Of a stretch of 64,000 nucleotides of DNA, positions 29,737-40,529 are shown one piece after another (positions within the stretch are counted from its first letter, which is position 1; each line of letters opens with the position of its first letter). The translations under genes and the position numbers were made by a program. Origin of the DNA: Euglena gracilis (lineage: Eukaryota > Euglenida > Euglenophyceae > Euglenales); NCBI GenBank assembly GCA_039621445.1, contig CP154957.1, forward strand, positions 35,098,227 to 35,162,226. The letters are read 5' to 3'. A model generated the notes under the pieces. It saw only the letters and a program-made list of their open reading frames with translations, did no database searches and had not been told where the DNA came from.

Positions 29737-30310
29737 GAGGGCCTGAGGCCCGACCACCCCCGTCACAGCCCGCCAGTCCCTCCGCCGCTCGGTTGCTTTG
29801 CCTCGTCCCTCTCTTGTCCGTCCCGCAGGCACACCCCCTGGCCCCACCATATGCAGGTAGGTTTGGACTCCGTTGCCCGCCATTTATTTGCAGCCTCCGG
29901 GGGTGTCTCACTCACCCCCATCCCCTCAGCTACCCACGGCCATTGATGGTGCCTCGGCGCGCATGGAACAATACCATGTCCGCTGACGCCCGTTCTGGTT
30001 GTTGGCCTTCCCTTTGCATGCTGCGTTTGCATGCTGGAGGTTTCCAATGCTGCAGTCCTTGTGAGCTTTTTTTCACACCAATTTTTCTGGAATAAACACA
30101 TCGGGATCTCTGTTTTATGTTCTATCCTTCCCAGCATCAAAATCCAGGGAATCAACCCATTTACAACCTCCCCCCGATATGATAACTGTCCCGGATTGAA
30201 TTATCGTAACCAGAAACAACAATTTTGGTTTGAAATGGGTATCAAGCTGTTTTTTCAAGAAGCCCTGCACCCCCCTCCCCAGGGATAGTTCAGTTCGGCC
30301 CCAATATTTA
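29737..30310. other. 3' flank of V-ATPase G, no gene seen
   Basis: Contains AATAAA at 30091-30096, which could serve as a polyadenylation signal for the upstream gene (inferred). Nothing else is recognised. Confidence 0.45.
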
Positions 30311-33300
30311 GACTGGGGGGGGGGTACTGGCTAGTCGACCGACTAGTCGGTCGACTAGCCAGTACCCCTACCGACTAGTCGACCGACTAGTCGGTGGCCT
30401 AGTCGGTTCCAGGGGGGGGGGGGTACTGGCTATGGGAGCAACTGGCTAGTCGGTCGACTAGTCGGTCGACTAGTCGACCGACTAGCCACTCTAATGTACC
30501 AAAAGGGGGGGTCACCGACCTTTTAAGCCCCCCCCCCCAACATTGATTTGCCTTGTTTTGAACTAGAATTTCAAAGAAAACACGTCTAAAGCCTTCAAAG
30601 TTGTCCACACAAAGGATTTTGTTATTTTGGGGCCCTGGGACAGTTGAGGAAAAAAAAGGATTGGCTTCCAAAACGGTTCGGCAACACAAAGGATTTTGTT
30701 ATTTTGGGGCCCTGGAACACTTGAGCAACAAAAGGGATTGGCTTCCAAAACGGTTCGGCAACACAAGGGATTTTGTTATTTTGGGGCCCTGGAACAGTTG
30801 AGCAACAAAAGGGATTGGCTTCCAAAACGGTTCGGCAACACAAGGGATTTTGTTATTTTGGGGCCCTGGAACAGTTGAGCAACAAAAGGGATTGGCTTCC
30901 AAAACGGTTCGGCAACACAAGGGATTTTGTTATTTTCGGGCCCTGGGACAGTTGAGCAGCAAAAGGGATTGGCTTCCAAAACGGTTCGGCAACACAAGGG
31001 ATTTTGTTATTTTGGGGCCCTGGAACAGTTGAGCAACAAAAGGGATTGGCTTCCAAAACGGTTCGGCAACACAAGGGATTTTGTTATTTTGGGGCCCCGG
31101 AACAGTTGAGCAACAAAAGGGATTGGCTTCCAAAACGGTTCGGCAACACAAGGGATTCTGTTATTTTTGGGCCCCGGAACAGTTGAGCAACAAAAGGGAT
31201 TGGCTTCCAAAACGGTTCGGCAACACAAGGGATTTTGTTATTTTGGGGCCCCGGAACAGTTGAGCAACAAAAGGAATTGGCTTCCAAAACGGTTCGGCAA
31301 CACAAGGGATTTTGTTATTTTGGGGCCCTGGAACAGTTGAGCAACAAAAGGGATTGGCTTCCAAAACGGTTCGGCAACACAAGGGATTTTGTTATTTTGG
31401 GGCCCTGGAACAGTTGAGCAACAAAAGGGATTGGCTTCCAAAACGGTTCGGCAACACAAGGGATTTTGTTATTTTGGGGCCCTGGGACAGTTGAGCAACA
31501 AAAGGGATTGGCTTCCAAAACGGTTCGGCAACACAAGGGATTTTGTTATTTTGGGGCCCCGGAACAGTTGAGCAACAAAAGGGATTGGCTTCCAAAACGG
31601 TTCGGCAACACAAGGGATTTTGTTATTTTGGGGCCCCGGAACAGTTGAGCAACAAAAGGGATTGGCTTCCAAAACGGTTCGGCAACACAAGGGATTTTGT
31701 TATTTTGGGGCCCTGGGACAGTTGAGCAACAAAAGGGATTGGCTTCCAAAACGGTTCGGCAACACAAGGGATTTTGTTATTTTGGGGCCCCGGAACATTT
31801 GAGCAACAAAAGGGATTGGCTTCCAAAACGGTTCGGCAACACAAGGGATTTTGTTATTTTGGGGCCCTGGAACAGTTGAGCAACAAAAGGGATTGGCTTC
31901 CAAAACGGTTCGGCAACACAAGGGATTTTGTTATTTTGGGGCCCCGGAACAGTTGAGCAACAAAAGGGATTGGCTTCCAAAACGGTTCGGCAACACAAGG
32001 GATTTTGTTATTTTGGGTCCCCGAACAATTGAACAACAAAAGGGATTGGCTTCCAAAACGGTTCGGCAACACAAGGGATTTTGTTATTTTGGGGCCCCGG
32101 AACAGTTGAGCAACAAAAGGGATTGGCTTCCAAAACGGTTCGGCAACACAAGGGATTTTGTTATTTTGGGGCCCCGGAACATTTGAGCAACAAAAGGAAT
32201 TGGCTTCCAAAACGGTTCGGCAACACAAGGGATTTTGTTATTTTGGGGCCCTGGAACAGTTGAGCAACAAAAGGGATTGGCTTCCAAAACGGTTCGGCAA
32301 CACAAGGGATTTTGTTATTTTGGGGCCCCGGAACAGTTGAGCAACAAAAGGGATTGGCTTCCAAAACGGTTCGGCAACACAAGGGATTTTGTTATTTTCG
32401 GGCCCTGGGACAGTTGAGCAGCAAAAGGGATTGGCTTCCAAAACGGTTCGGCAACACAAGGGATTTTGTTATTTTGGGGCCCCGGAACAGTTGAGCAACA
32501 AAAGGGATTGGCTTCCAAAACGGTTCGGCAACACAAGGGATTTTGTTATTTTGGGGCCCCGGAACAGTTGAGCAACAAAAGGGATTGGCTTCCAAAACGG
32601 TTCGGCAACACAAGGGATTTTGTTATTTTGGGGCCCCGGGACAGTTGAGCAACAAAAGGGATTGGCTTCCAAAACGGTTCGGCAACACAAGGGATTTTGT
32701 TATTTTGGGGCCCCGGAACATTTGAGCAACAAAAGGGATTGGCTTCCAAAACGGTTCGGCAACACAAGGGATTTTGTTATTTTGGGGCCCCGGAACAGTT
32801 GAGCAACAAAAGGGATTGGCTTCCAAAACGGTTCGGCAACACAAGGGATTTTGTTATTTTCGGGCCCTGGGACAGTTGAGCAGCAAAAGGGATTGGCTTC
32901 CAAAACGGTTCGGCAACACAAGGGATTTTGTTATTTTGGGGCCCCGGAACAGTTGAGCAACAAAAGGGATTGGCTTCCAAAACGGTTCGGCAACACAAGG
33001 GATTTGTTATTTTGGGGCCCCGGAACAGTTGAGCAACAAAAGGGATTGGCTTCCAAAACGGTTCGGCAACACAAGGGATTTTGTTATTTTGGGGCCCCGG
33101 AACATTTGAGCAACAAAAGGGATTGGCTTCCAAAACGGTTCGGCAACACAAGGGATTTTGTTATTTTGGGGCCCCGGAACAGTTGAGCAACAAAAGGGAT
33201 TGGCTTCCAAAACGGTTCGGCAACACAAGGGATTTTGTTATTTTGGGGCCCCGGAACAGTTGAGCAACAAAAGGGATTGGCTTCCAAAACGGTTCGGCAA

Positions 33301-36300
33301 CACAAGGGATTTTGTTATTTTGGGGCCCTGGGACAGTTGAGCAACAAAAGGGATTGGCTTCCAAAACGGTTCGGCAACACAAGGGATTTTGTTATTTTGG
33401 GGCCCCGGAACAGTTGAGCAACAAAAGGGATTGGCTTCCAAAACGGTTCGGCAACACAAGGGATTTTGTTATTTTGGGGCCCCGGAACAGTTGAGCAACA
33501 AAAGGGATTGGCTTCCAAAACGGTTCGGCAACACAAGGGATTTTGTTATTTTGGGGCCCTGCGACAGTTGAGCAACAAAAGGGATTGGCTTCCAAAACGG
33601 TTCGGCAACACAAGGGATTTTGTTATTTTGGGGCCCCGGAACAGTTGAGCAACAAAAGGGATTGGCTTCCAAAACGGTTCGGCAACACAAGGGATTTTGT
33701 TATTTTGGGGACCGGGACAGTTGAGCAACAAAAGGGATTGGCTTCCAAAACGGTTCGGCAACACAAGGGATTTTGTTATTTTGGGGCCCTGGAACAGTTG
33801 AGCAACAAAAGGGATTGGCTTCCAAAACGGTTCGGCAACACAAGGGATTTTGTTATTTTGGGGCCCCGGAACAGTTGAGCAACAAAAGGGATTGGCTTCC
33901 AAAACGGTTCGGCAACACAAGGGATTTTGTTATTTTGGGGCCCCGGGACAGTTGAGCAACAAAAGGGATTGGCTTCCAAAACGGTTCGGCAACACAAGGG
34001 ATTTTGTTATTTTGGGGCCCCGGAACAGTTGAGCAACAAAAGGGATTGGCTTCCAAAACGGTTCGGCAACACAAGGGATTTTGTTATTTTGGGGCCCTGG
34101 AACAGTTGAGCAACAAAAGGGATTGGATTCCAAAACGGTTCGGCAACACAAGGGATTTTGTTATTTTGGGGCCCCGGAACAGTTGAGCAACAAAAGGGAT
34201 TGGCTTCCAAAACGGTTCGGCAACACAAGGGATTTTGTTATTTTTGGGCCCTGGGACAGTTGAGCAACAAAAGGGATTGGCTTCCAAAACGGTTCGGCAA
34301 CACAAGGGATTTTGTTATTTTGGGGCCCTGGAACAGTTGAGCAACAAAAGGGATTGGCTTCCAAAACGGTTCGGCAACACAAGGGATTTTGTTATTTTGG
34401 GGCCCCGGAACAGTTGAGCAACAAAAGGGATTGGCTTCCAAAACGGTTCGGCAACACAAGGGATTTTGTTATTTTCGGGCCCTGGGACAGTTGAGCAGCA
34501 AAAGGGATTGGCTTCCAAAACGGTTCGGCAACACAAGGGATTTTGTTATTTTGGGCCCTGGGACAGTTGAGCAACAAAAGGGATTGGCTTCCAAAACGGT
34601 TCGGCAACACAAGGGATTTTGTTATTTTTGGGCCCCGGAACAGTTGAGCAACAAAAGGGATTGGCTTCCAAAACGGTTCGGCAACACAAGGGATTTTGTT
34701 ATTTTGGGGCCCTGGGACAGTTGAGCAACAAAAGGGATTGGCTTCCAAAACGGTTCGGCAACACAAGGGATTTTGTTATTTTGGGGCCCCGGAACAGTTG
34801 AGCAACAAAAGGGATTGGCTTCCAAAACGGTTCGGCAACACAAGGGATTTTGTTATTTTGGGGCCCTGGAACAGTTGAGCAACAAAAGGGATTGGCTTCC
34901 AAAACGGTTCGGCAACACAAGGGATTTTGTTATTTTGGGGCCCTGGAACAGTTGAGCAACAAAAGGGATTGGCTTCCAAAACGGTTCGGCAACACAAGGG
35001 ATTTTGTTATTTTCAGGCCCTTGGACAGTTGAGCAGCAAACGGGATTGGCTTCCAAAACGGTTCGGCAACACAAGGGATTTTGTTATTTTGGGTGCCCGG
35101 ATCAGTTGAGCAACAAAAGGGATTGGCTTCCAAAACGGTTCGGCAACACAAGGGATTTTGTTATTTTGGGGCCCCGGAACAGTTGAGCAACAAAAGGGAT
35201 TGGCTTCCAAAACGGTTCGGCAACACAAGGGATTTTGTTATTTTGGGGCCCTGGGACAGTTGAGCAACAAAAGGGATTGGCTTCCAAAACGGTTCGGCAA
35301 CACAAGGGATTTTGTTATTTTGGGGCCCTGGGACAGTTGAGCAACAAAAGGGATTGGCTTCCAAAACGGTTCGGCAACACAAGGGATTTTGTTATTTTGG
35401 GGCCCTGGAACAGTTGAGCAACAAAAGGGATTGGCTTCCAAAACGGTTCGGCAACACAAGGGATTTTGTTATTTTGGGGCCCTGGGACAGTTGAGCAACA
35501 AAAGGGATTGGCTTCCAAAACGGTTCGGCAACACAAGGGATTTTGTTATTTTGGGGCCCTGGGACAGTTGAGCAACAAAAGGGATTGGCTTCCAAAACGG
35601 TTCGGCAACACAAGGGATTTTGTTATTTTGGGGCCCTGGAACAGTTGAGCAACAAAAGGGATTGGCTTCCAAAACGGTTCGGCAACACAAGGGATTTTGT
35701 TATTTTGGGGCCCTGGAACAGTTGAGCAACAAAAGGGATTGGCTTCCAAAACGGTTCGGCAACACAAGGGATTTTGTTATTTTGGGGCCCTGGGACAGTT
35801 GAGCAACAAAAGGGATTGGCTTCCAAAACGGTTCGGCAACACAAGGGATTTTGTTATTTTGGGGCCCTGGGACAGTTGAGCAACAAAAGGGATTGGCTTC
35901 CAAAACGGTTCGGAAACACAAGGGATTTTGTTATTTTGGGGCCCTGGGACAGTTGAGCAACAAAAGGGATTGGCTTCCAAAACGGTTCGGCAACACAAGG
36001 GATTTTGTTATTTTGGGGCCCTGGGGCAGTTGAGCACAAAAGGAATTGGCTTCCAAAACGGTTCGGCAACACAAGGGATTTTGTTATTTTGGGGCCCCGG
36101 AACAGTTGAGCAACAAAAGGGATTGGCTTCCAAAACGGTTCGGCAACAAAAGGGATTCTGTTATTTTGGGGCCCTGGGACAGTTGAGCAACAAAAGGGAT
36201 GTTTATGCTGCGTTTTTCGCTGTTTGAAATATGTTCAACGAAATTTTTGGCCAAACAAGGCAAATCAGTATTGGAGGGTGGGGGGCTTAAAAAGTCGGTG

Positions 36301-36435
36301 GCGCCACCTTTTGGTACATTAGAGTGGCTAGTCGGACTAGTCGACCGACTAGCCAGTTCAAACTATTCGGTCGACTAGTAGTCGGTGAACTAGTCGACCG
36401 ACTAGTCGGTCGACTAGCCAGTACCCCCCCCCCCA
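30311..36435. mobile_element. TIR-bounded element carrying a 77-bp satellite core
   Basis: The left end (30311-30605) runs ACTGGGGGG, GGTACTGGC, then several CTAGTCGACCGACTAG/GACTAGTCGGTCGACTAG units, then CACTCTAATGTACCAAAAGG, a C-run and GATTTGCCTTGTTT. The right end (36201-36435) has the same blocks reverse-complemented in mirror order (AAACAAGGCAAATC, GGTGG..CCTTTTGGTACATTAGAGTGG, CTAG units, GCCAGTACCCCCC, CACTG). Arms are about 200-290 bp, with near-identical outer ends. Everything between is tandem satellite with no transposase, so if mobile it is non-autonomous. No target-site duplication is evident. Confidence 0.7.
30606..36200. repeat. 77-bp tandem satellite, block 1 (about 72 units, + orientation)
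   Basis: The unit begins ACACAAGGGATTTTGTTATT, continues TTGGGGCCC(C/T)GG(A/G)ACAG, TTGAGCAACAAAAGGGATTGG and ends CTTCCAAAACGGTTCGGCA (the whole is 77 bp). Units are nearly identical, differing at a few fixed sites (CCCCGG/CCCTGG, GGAACAG/GGGACAG, CAGTTGAGCAGC, CATTTGAGC). The period is not a multiple of three, and the 60- and 73-codon frames on the two strands are by-products. There are no spacers, so it is not a CRISPR array. The unit count is length divided by 77. Confidence 0.98.
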
Positions 36436-36994
36436 CTGTACGTCGGGGCGCCGTTCAGTTCTATGCCTTTGGGAGGGGGGTTCAGTAGGTCATGCAATTG
36501 TTGGCTGAAGTCCAACTTGTCCGAAATTCGTTGTCCGAAAACGTTGTCCAAGACTCCCCCTCTGACAAATGTTTTGAGGGAAAGGAATGTGGGAAATTGC
36601 ATTTTTTTATTAAGCTCAGTTTCACAAGAATTGACTTTTTGAAGCTTTGATGATGAAATGCTGAAAAGTGGCCTCCTCTTGCTTTTGACAGGTAGAATGA
36701 CAGGTAGAATTTCAAGGGGTAACCTCTGGGGCAGGTTCTGAGGAAGGAAGTCCACAGTTGAACAGGAGTCAACTCAAGTGATATCCTGCTAAACAAATGC
36801 TGCTTCAACAAATCCTACTTCGAGTATAATCAGGATTGCTTCTCCTTGGGACATGAGCAAAATAAACTATCCCAACGGTTGAGTGAGGAAGGGCCAGTCT
36901 CATTCTGGGGATGGTTTCTTCTTGGTGTTGTAGGTGCCAATGATTGGCTCCCCCCCCGGTTCCAACACAAGTTGCTTATTCTCCATCCTCTACA
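36436..36994. other. Spacer before the V-ATPase G copy, no gene seen
   Basis: Mixed composition. The last ~100 bp before the ATG may be the promoter/5' UTR of the subunit G copy. No motif can be claimed. Confidence 0.4.
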
Positions 36995-37337
36995 ATGTCG
37001 AAGACTGCCTCCGTACAGCAGCTTCTTGCCGCAGAGAAGAAGGCAGCAGAGATCGTTGATGCGGCCAAGAAAGGTGCTCTGTGACCTCCATCCTGCCTGC
37101 CTCCCAAATTCACGGTTTCCCAGATTTTTCCCTTCGAATTGGCATTATTGCTGTTTGTTTGGATGCTAAGGAGGGAGTCTTATATGGTGCAGCCCCTACG
37201 TGGACAGGAGGGGCAGGGATTTTTTTGCTGACTTTTGGGCTGGTTTTTGCGGGTCAGCACAGCAACCCAGAGGCGGCCCGAGTCACAAGCTGAAGAAGGC
37301 GCGCACGGACGCTGAGGCGGAGGTGGCGGCGTTCCGT
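36995..37337 (+). pseudogene. Second V-ATPase subunit G copy, truncated into satellite
   Basis: Exon 1 (36995-37073) encodes exactly the same 26 residues as the intact gene but differs at 12 nucleotides, all synonymous, and keeps the donor GT. Exon 2 (about 37277-37337) is nearly nucleotide-identical to the intact exon 2, but one A is missing (GTCACAAG for GTCAACAAG), shifting the frame. It breaks off after GCGTTCCG, where satellite-like sequence (ACACAAGG..) begins. Exons 3 and 4 are absent. It is therefore a broken paralogue, or a chimera made during repeat assembly. Confidence 0.85.
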
Positions 37338-40213
37338 CAAACACAAGGCGTTTGTTCGTTATTGGGGGCCCCGAACTTTTGAAGGGCAAGGGATTGGCTT
37401 CCAAAACGGTTCGGCAACACAAGGGATTTTGTTATTTTTTGGTGCTTCAACAGTTGAGCAAAAAAAGGGATTGGCTTCCAAAACGGTTCGGCAACACAAG
37501 GGATTTTGTTATTTTGGGGCCCACAGTTGAGCAACAAAAGGGGGTTCGGCGGAGGGGATTGCGGGGGGGGGGCACAAGGGATGTTTTGGGGGGGGGGGGA
37601 ACAGTTGAGCAAAAGGGATTGGCTTCCAAAACGGTTCGGCAACACAAGGGAGGGGGGCCCGGACAGTTGAGCAACAGGGATTGGCAACGGTTGGGGGGGG
37701 GGATTTTGTGGGGGGGGCCCAGGGAGGGGGGGCCCTGAGGGTGGGGGATTGGCGGGGGGGGGTGGGCAACGGGGGGATTGGCGGGGGGGGGGGCGGGGGC
37801 GGGGGGGGGGGGGGGGGGGGATGGGGGGGGGGGGGGGGGGGGGGGGGGGGCCGGAACAGTTGAGCAACAAAGGGATTGGCTTCCAAAACGGTTCGGCAAC
37901 ACAAGGGATTTTGTTATTTTGGGGCCCTGGGACAGTTGAGCAACAAAAGGGATTGGCTTCCAAAACGGTTCGGCAACACAAGGGATTTTGTTATTTTGGG
38001 GCCCTGGGACAGTTGAGCAACAAAAGGGATTGGCTTCCAAAACGGTTCGGCAACACAAGGGATTTTGTTATTTTGGGGCCCCGGGACAGTTGAGCAACAA
38101 AAGGGATTGGCTTCCAAAACGGTTCGGCAACACAAGGGATTTTGTTATTTTGGGGCCCCGGACAGTTGAGCAACAAAAGGGATTGGCTTCCAAAACGGTT
38201 CGGCAACACAAGGGATTTTGTTATTTTGGGGCCCTGGGAACAGTTGAGCAACAAAAGGGATTGGCTTCCAAAACGGTTCGGCAACACAAGGGATTTTGTT
38301 ATTTTGGGGCCCTGCGACAATTGAGCAACAAAAGGGATTGGCTTCCAAAACGGTTCGGCAACACAAGGGATTTTGTTATTTTGGGGCCCTGGGACAGTTG
38401 AGCAACAAAAGGGATTGGCTTCCAAAACGGTTCGGCAACACAAGGGATTTTGTTATTTTGGGGCCCCGGAACAGTTGAGCAACAAAAGGGATTGGCTTCC
38501 AAAACGGTTCGGCAACACAAGGGATTTTGTTATTTTGGGGCCCGGTCACAGTTGAGCAACAAAAGGGATTGGCTTCCAAAACGGTTCGGCAACACAAGGG
38601 ATTTTGTTATTTTGGGGCCCTGGGACAGTTGAGCAACAAAAGGGATTGGCTTCCAAAACGGTTCGGCAACACAAGGGATTTTGTTATTTTGGGGCTCCGA
38701 CACAGTTGAGCAACAAAAGGGATTGGCTTCCAAAACGGTTCGGCAACACAAGGGATTTTGTTATTTTGGGGCCCTGGGACAGTTGAGCAACAAAAGGGAT
38801 TGGCTTCCAAAACGGTTCGGCAACACAAGGGATTTTGTTATTTTGGGGCCCTGGGACAGTTGAGCAACAAAAGGGATTGGCTTCCAAAACGGTTCGGCAA
38901 CACAAGGGATTTTGTTATTTTGGGGCCCTGGGACAGTTGAGCAACAAAAGGTATTGGCTTCCAAACTGGTTCGGCAACACAAGGGATTTTGTTATTTTGG
39001 GGCCCTGGGACAGTTGAGCAACAAAAGGGATTGGCTTCCAAAACGGTTCGGCAACACAAGGGATTTTGTTATTTTGGGGCCCTGGGACAGTTGAGCAACA
39101 AAAGGGATTGGCTTCCAAAACGGTTCGGCAACACAAGGGATTTTGTTTTTTTGGGGCCCCTGGGACAGTTGAGCAACAAAAGGGATTGGCTTCCAAAACG
39201 GTTCGGCAACACAAGGGATTTTGTTATTTTGGGGCCCTGGGACAGTTGAGCAACAAAAGGGATTGGCTTCCAAAACGGTTCGGCAACACAAGGGATTTTG
39301 TTATTTTGGGGCCATGGACAGTTGAGCAACAAAAGGGATTGGCTTCCAAAACGGTTCGGCAACACAAGGGATTTTGTTATTTTGGGGCAGGGAAAGAGTT
39401 GAGCAACAAAAGGGATTGGCTTCCAAAACGGTTCGGCAACACAAGGGATTTTGTTATTTTGGGGCCCTGGAACAGTTGAGCAACAAAAGGGATTGGCTTC
39501 CAAAACGGTTCGGCAACACAAGGGATTTTGTTATTTTGGGGCCCCGGGACAATTGGCTTCCAAAACGGATCGGCAACACAAGGGATTTTGTTATTCATCG
39601 GCCCCTGGACAGTTGAGCAACAAAAGGGATTGGCTTCCAAAACGGTTCGGCAACACAAGGGATTTTGTTATTTTGGGGCCCTGGGACAGTTGAGCAACAA
39701 AAGGGATTGGCTTCCAAAACGGTTCGGCAACACAAGGGATTTTGTTATTTTGGGGTCCCGGGACAGTGGAGTAACAAAAGGGATTGGCTTCCAAAACGGT
39801 TCGGCAACACAAGGGCTTTTGTTATTTTGGGGCCCTGGGACAGTTGAGCAACAAAAGGGATTGGCTTCCAAAACGGTTCGGCAACACAAGGGATTTTGTT
39901 ATTTTGGGGCCCCGGAACAGTTGAGCAACAAAAGGGATTGGCTTCCAAAACGGTTCGGCAACACAAGGGATTTTGTTATTTTGGGGCCCCGGACCAGTTG
40001 AGCAACAAAAGGGATTGGCTTCCAAAACGGTTCGGCAACACAAGGGATTTTGTTATTTTGGGGCCCCGGAACAGTTGAGCAACAAAAGGGATTGGCTTCC
40101 AAAACGGTTCGGCAACACAAGGGATTTTGTTATTTTGGGGCCCCGGGACAGTTGAGCAACAAAAGCGATTGGCTTCCAAAACGGTTCGGCAACACAAGGG
40201 ATTTTGTTATTTT
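37338..40213. repeat. 77-bp satellite, block 2 (+ orientation), with a scrambled G-rich start
   Basis: Regular units run from about 37860 to 40213 (about 30). From 37340 to 37860 units are shortened, scrambled and interrupted by long G-runs, including a stretch of almost pure G at 37795-37852. A shortened unit also occurs at 39540-39600. The block ends abruptly at TTTTGTTATTTTTG next to a protease fragment on the opposite strand. Confidence 0.95.
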
Positions 40214-40525
40214 TGTCTTGGCTTTCACCAAGAGGGGGGTTGGTATCAACCCGAACCGAAAAAGTAGTGCAATGCGACAACCAGTGTCAATGAGAATTTT
40301 GACTTTTTCACAAACATTTTGAATTTTGATTTCCGCTTGGACCAAAAGATCCATGGGGGGTAGGCAAAGTGAAGGGTCTGGCAAAAATACGTTTCCTTGA
40401 CAGCTTTCCCATGATCCCTTTCCTACTTTGCACAACATTCCGAGCAGAAAGTTGAAGTGGGGGGTGGGAGACAAGAAAATTTTCCGGTAACGACCAAAAG
40501 CAGGTGTGCAGGGGGGGGGCATGGT
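40214..40525 (-). pseudogene. Ty3/gypsy aspartic protease, N-terminal half (displaced and inverted)
   Basis: The minus strand encodes VQAEIKIQNVCEKVKILIDT and GCRIALLFRFGLIPTPL, that is a protease strand, the catalytic (I/L)DTG triad and the residues after it. The frame runs straight into satellite at 40213. The matching C-terminal half starts at 44656 on the + strand, immediately after the inverted satellite block. The upstream part (toward 40525) is Gag-Pol linker-like and ends at inverted satellite. Confidence 0.75.
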
Positions 40526-40529
40526 TTAC

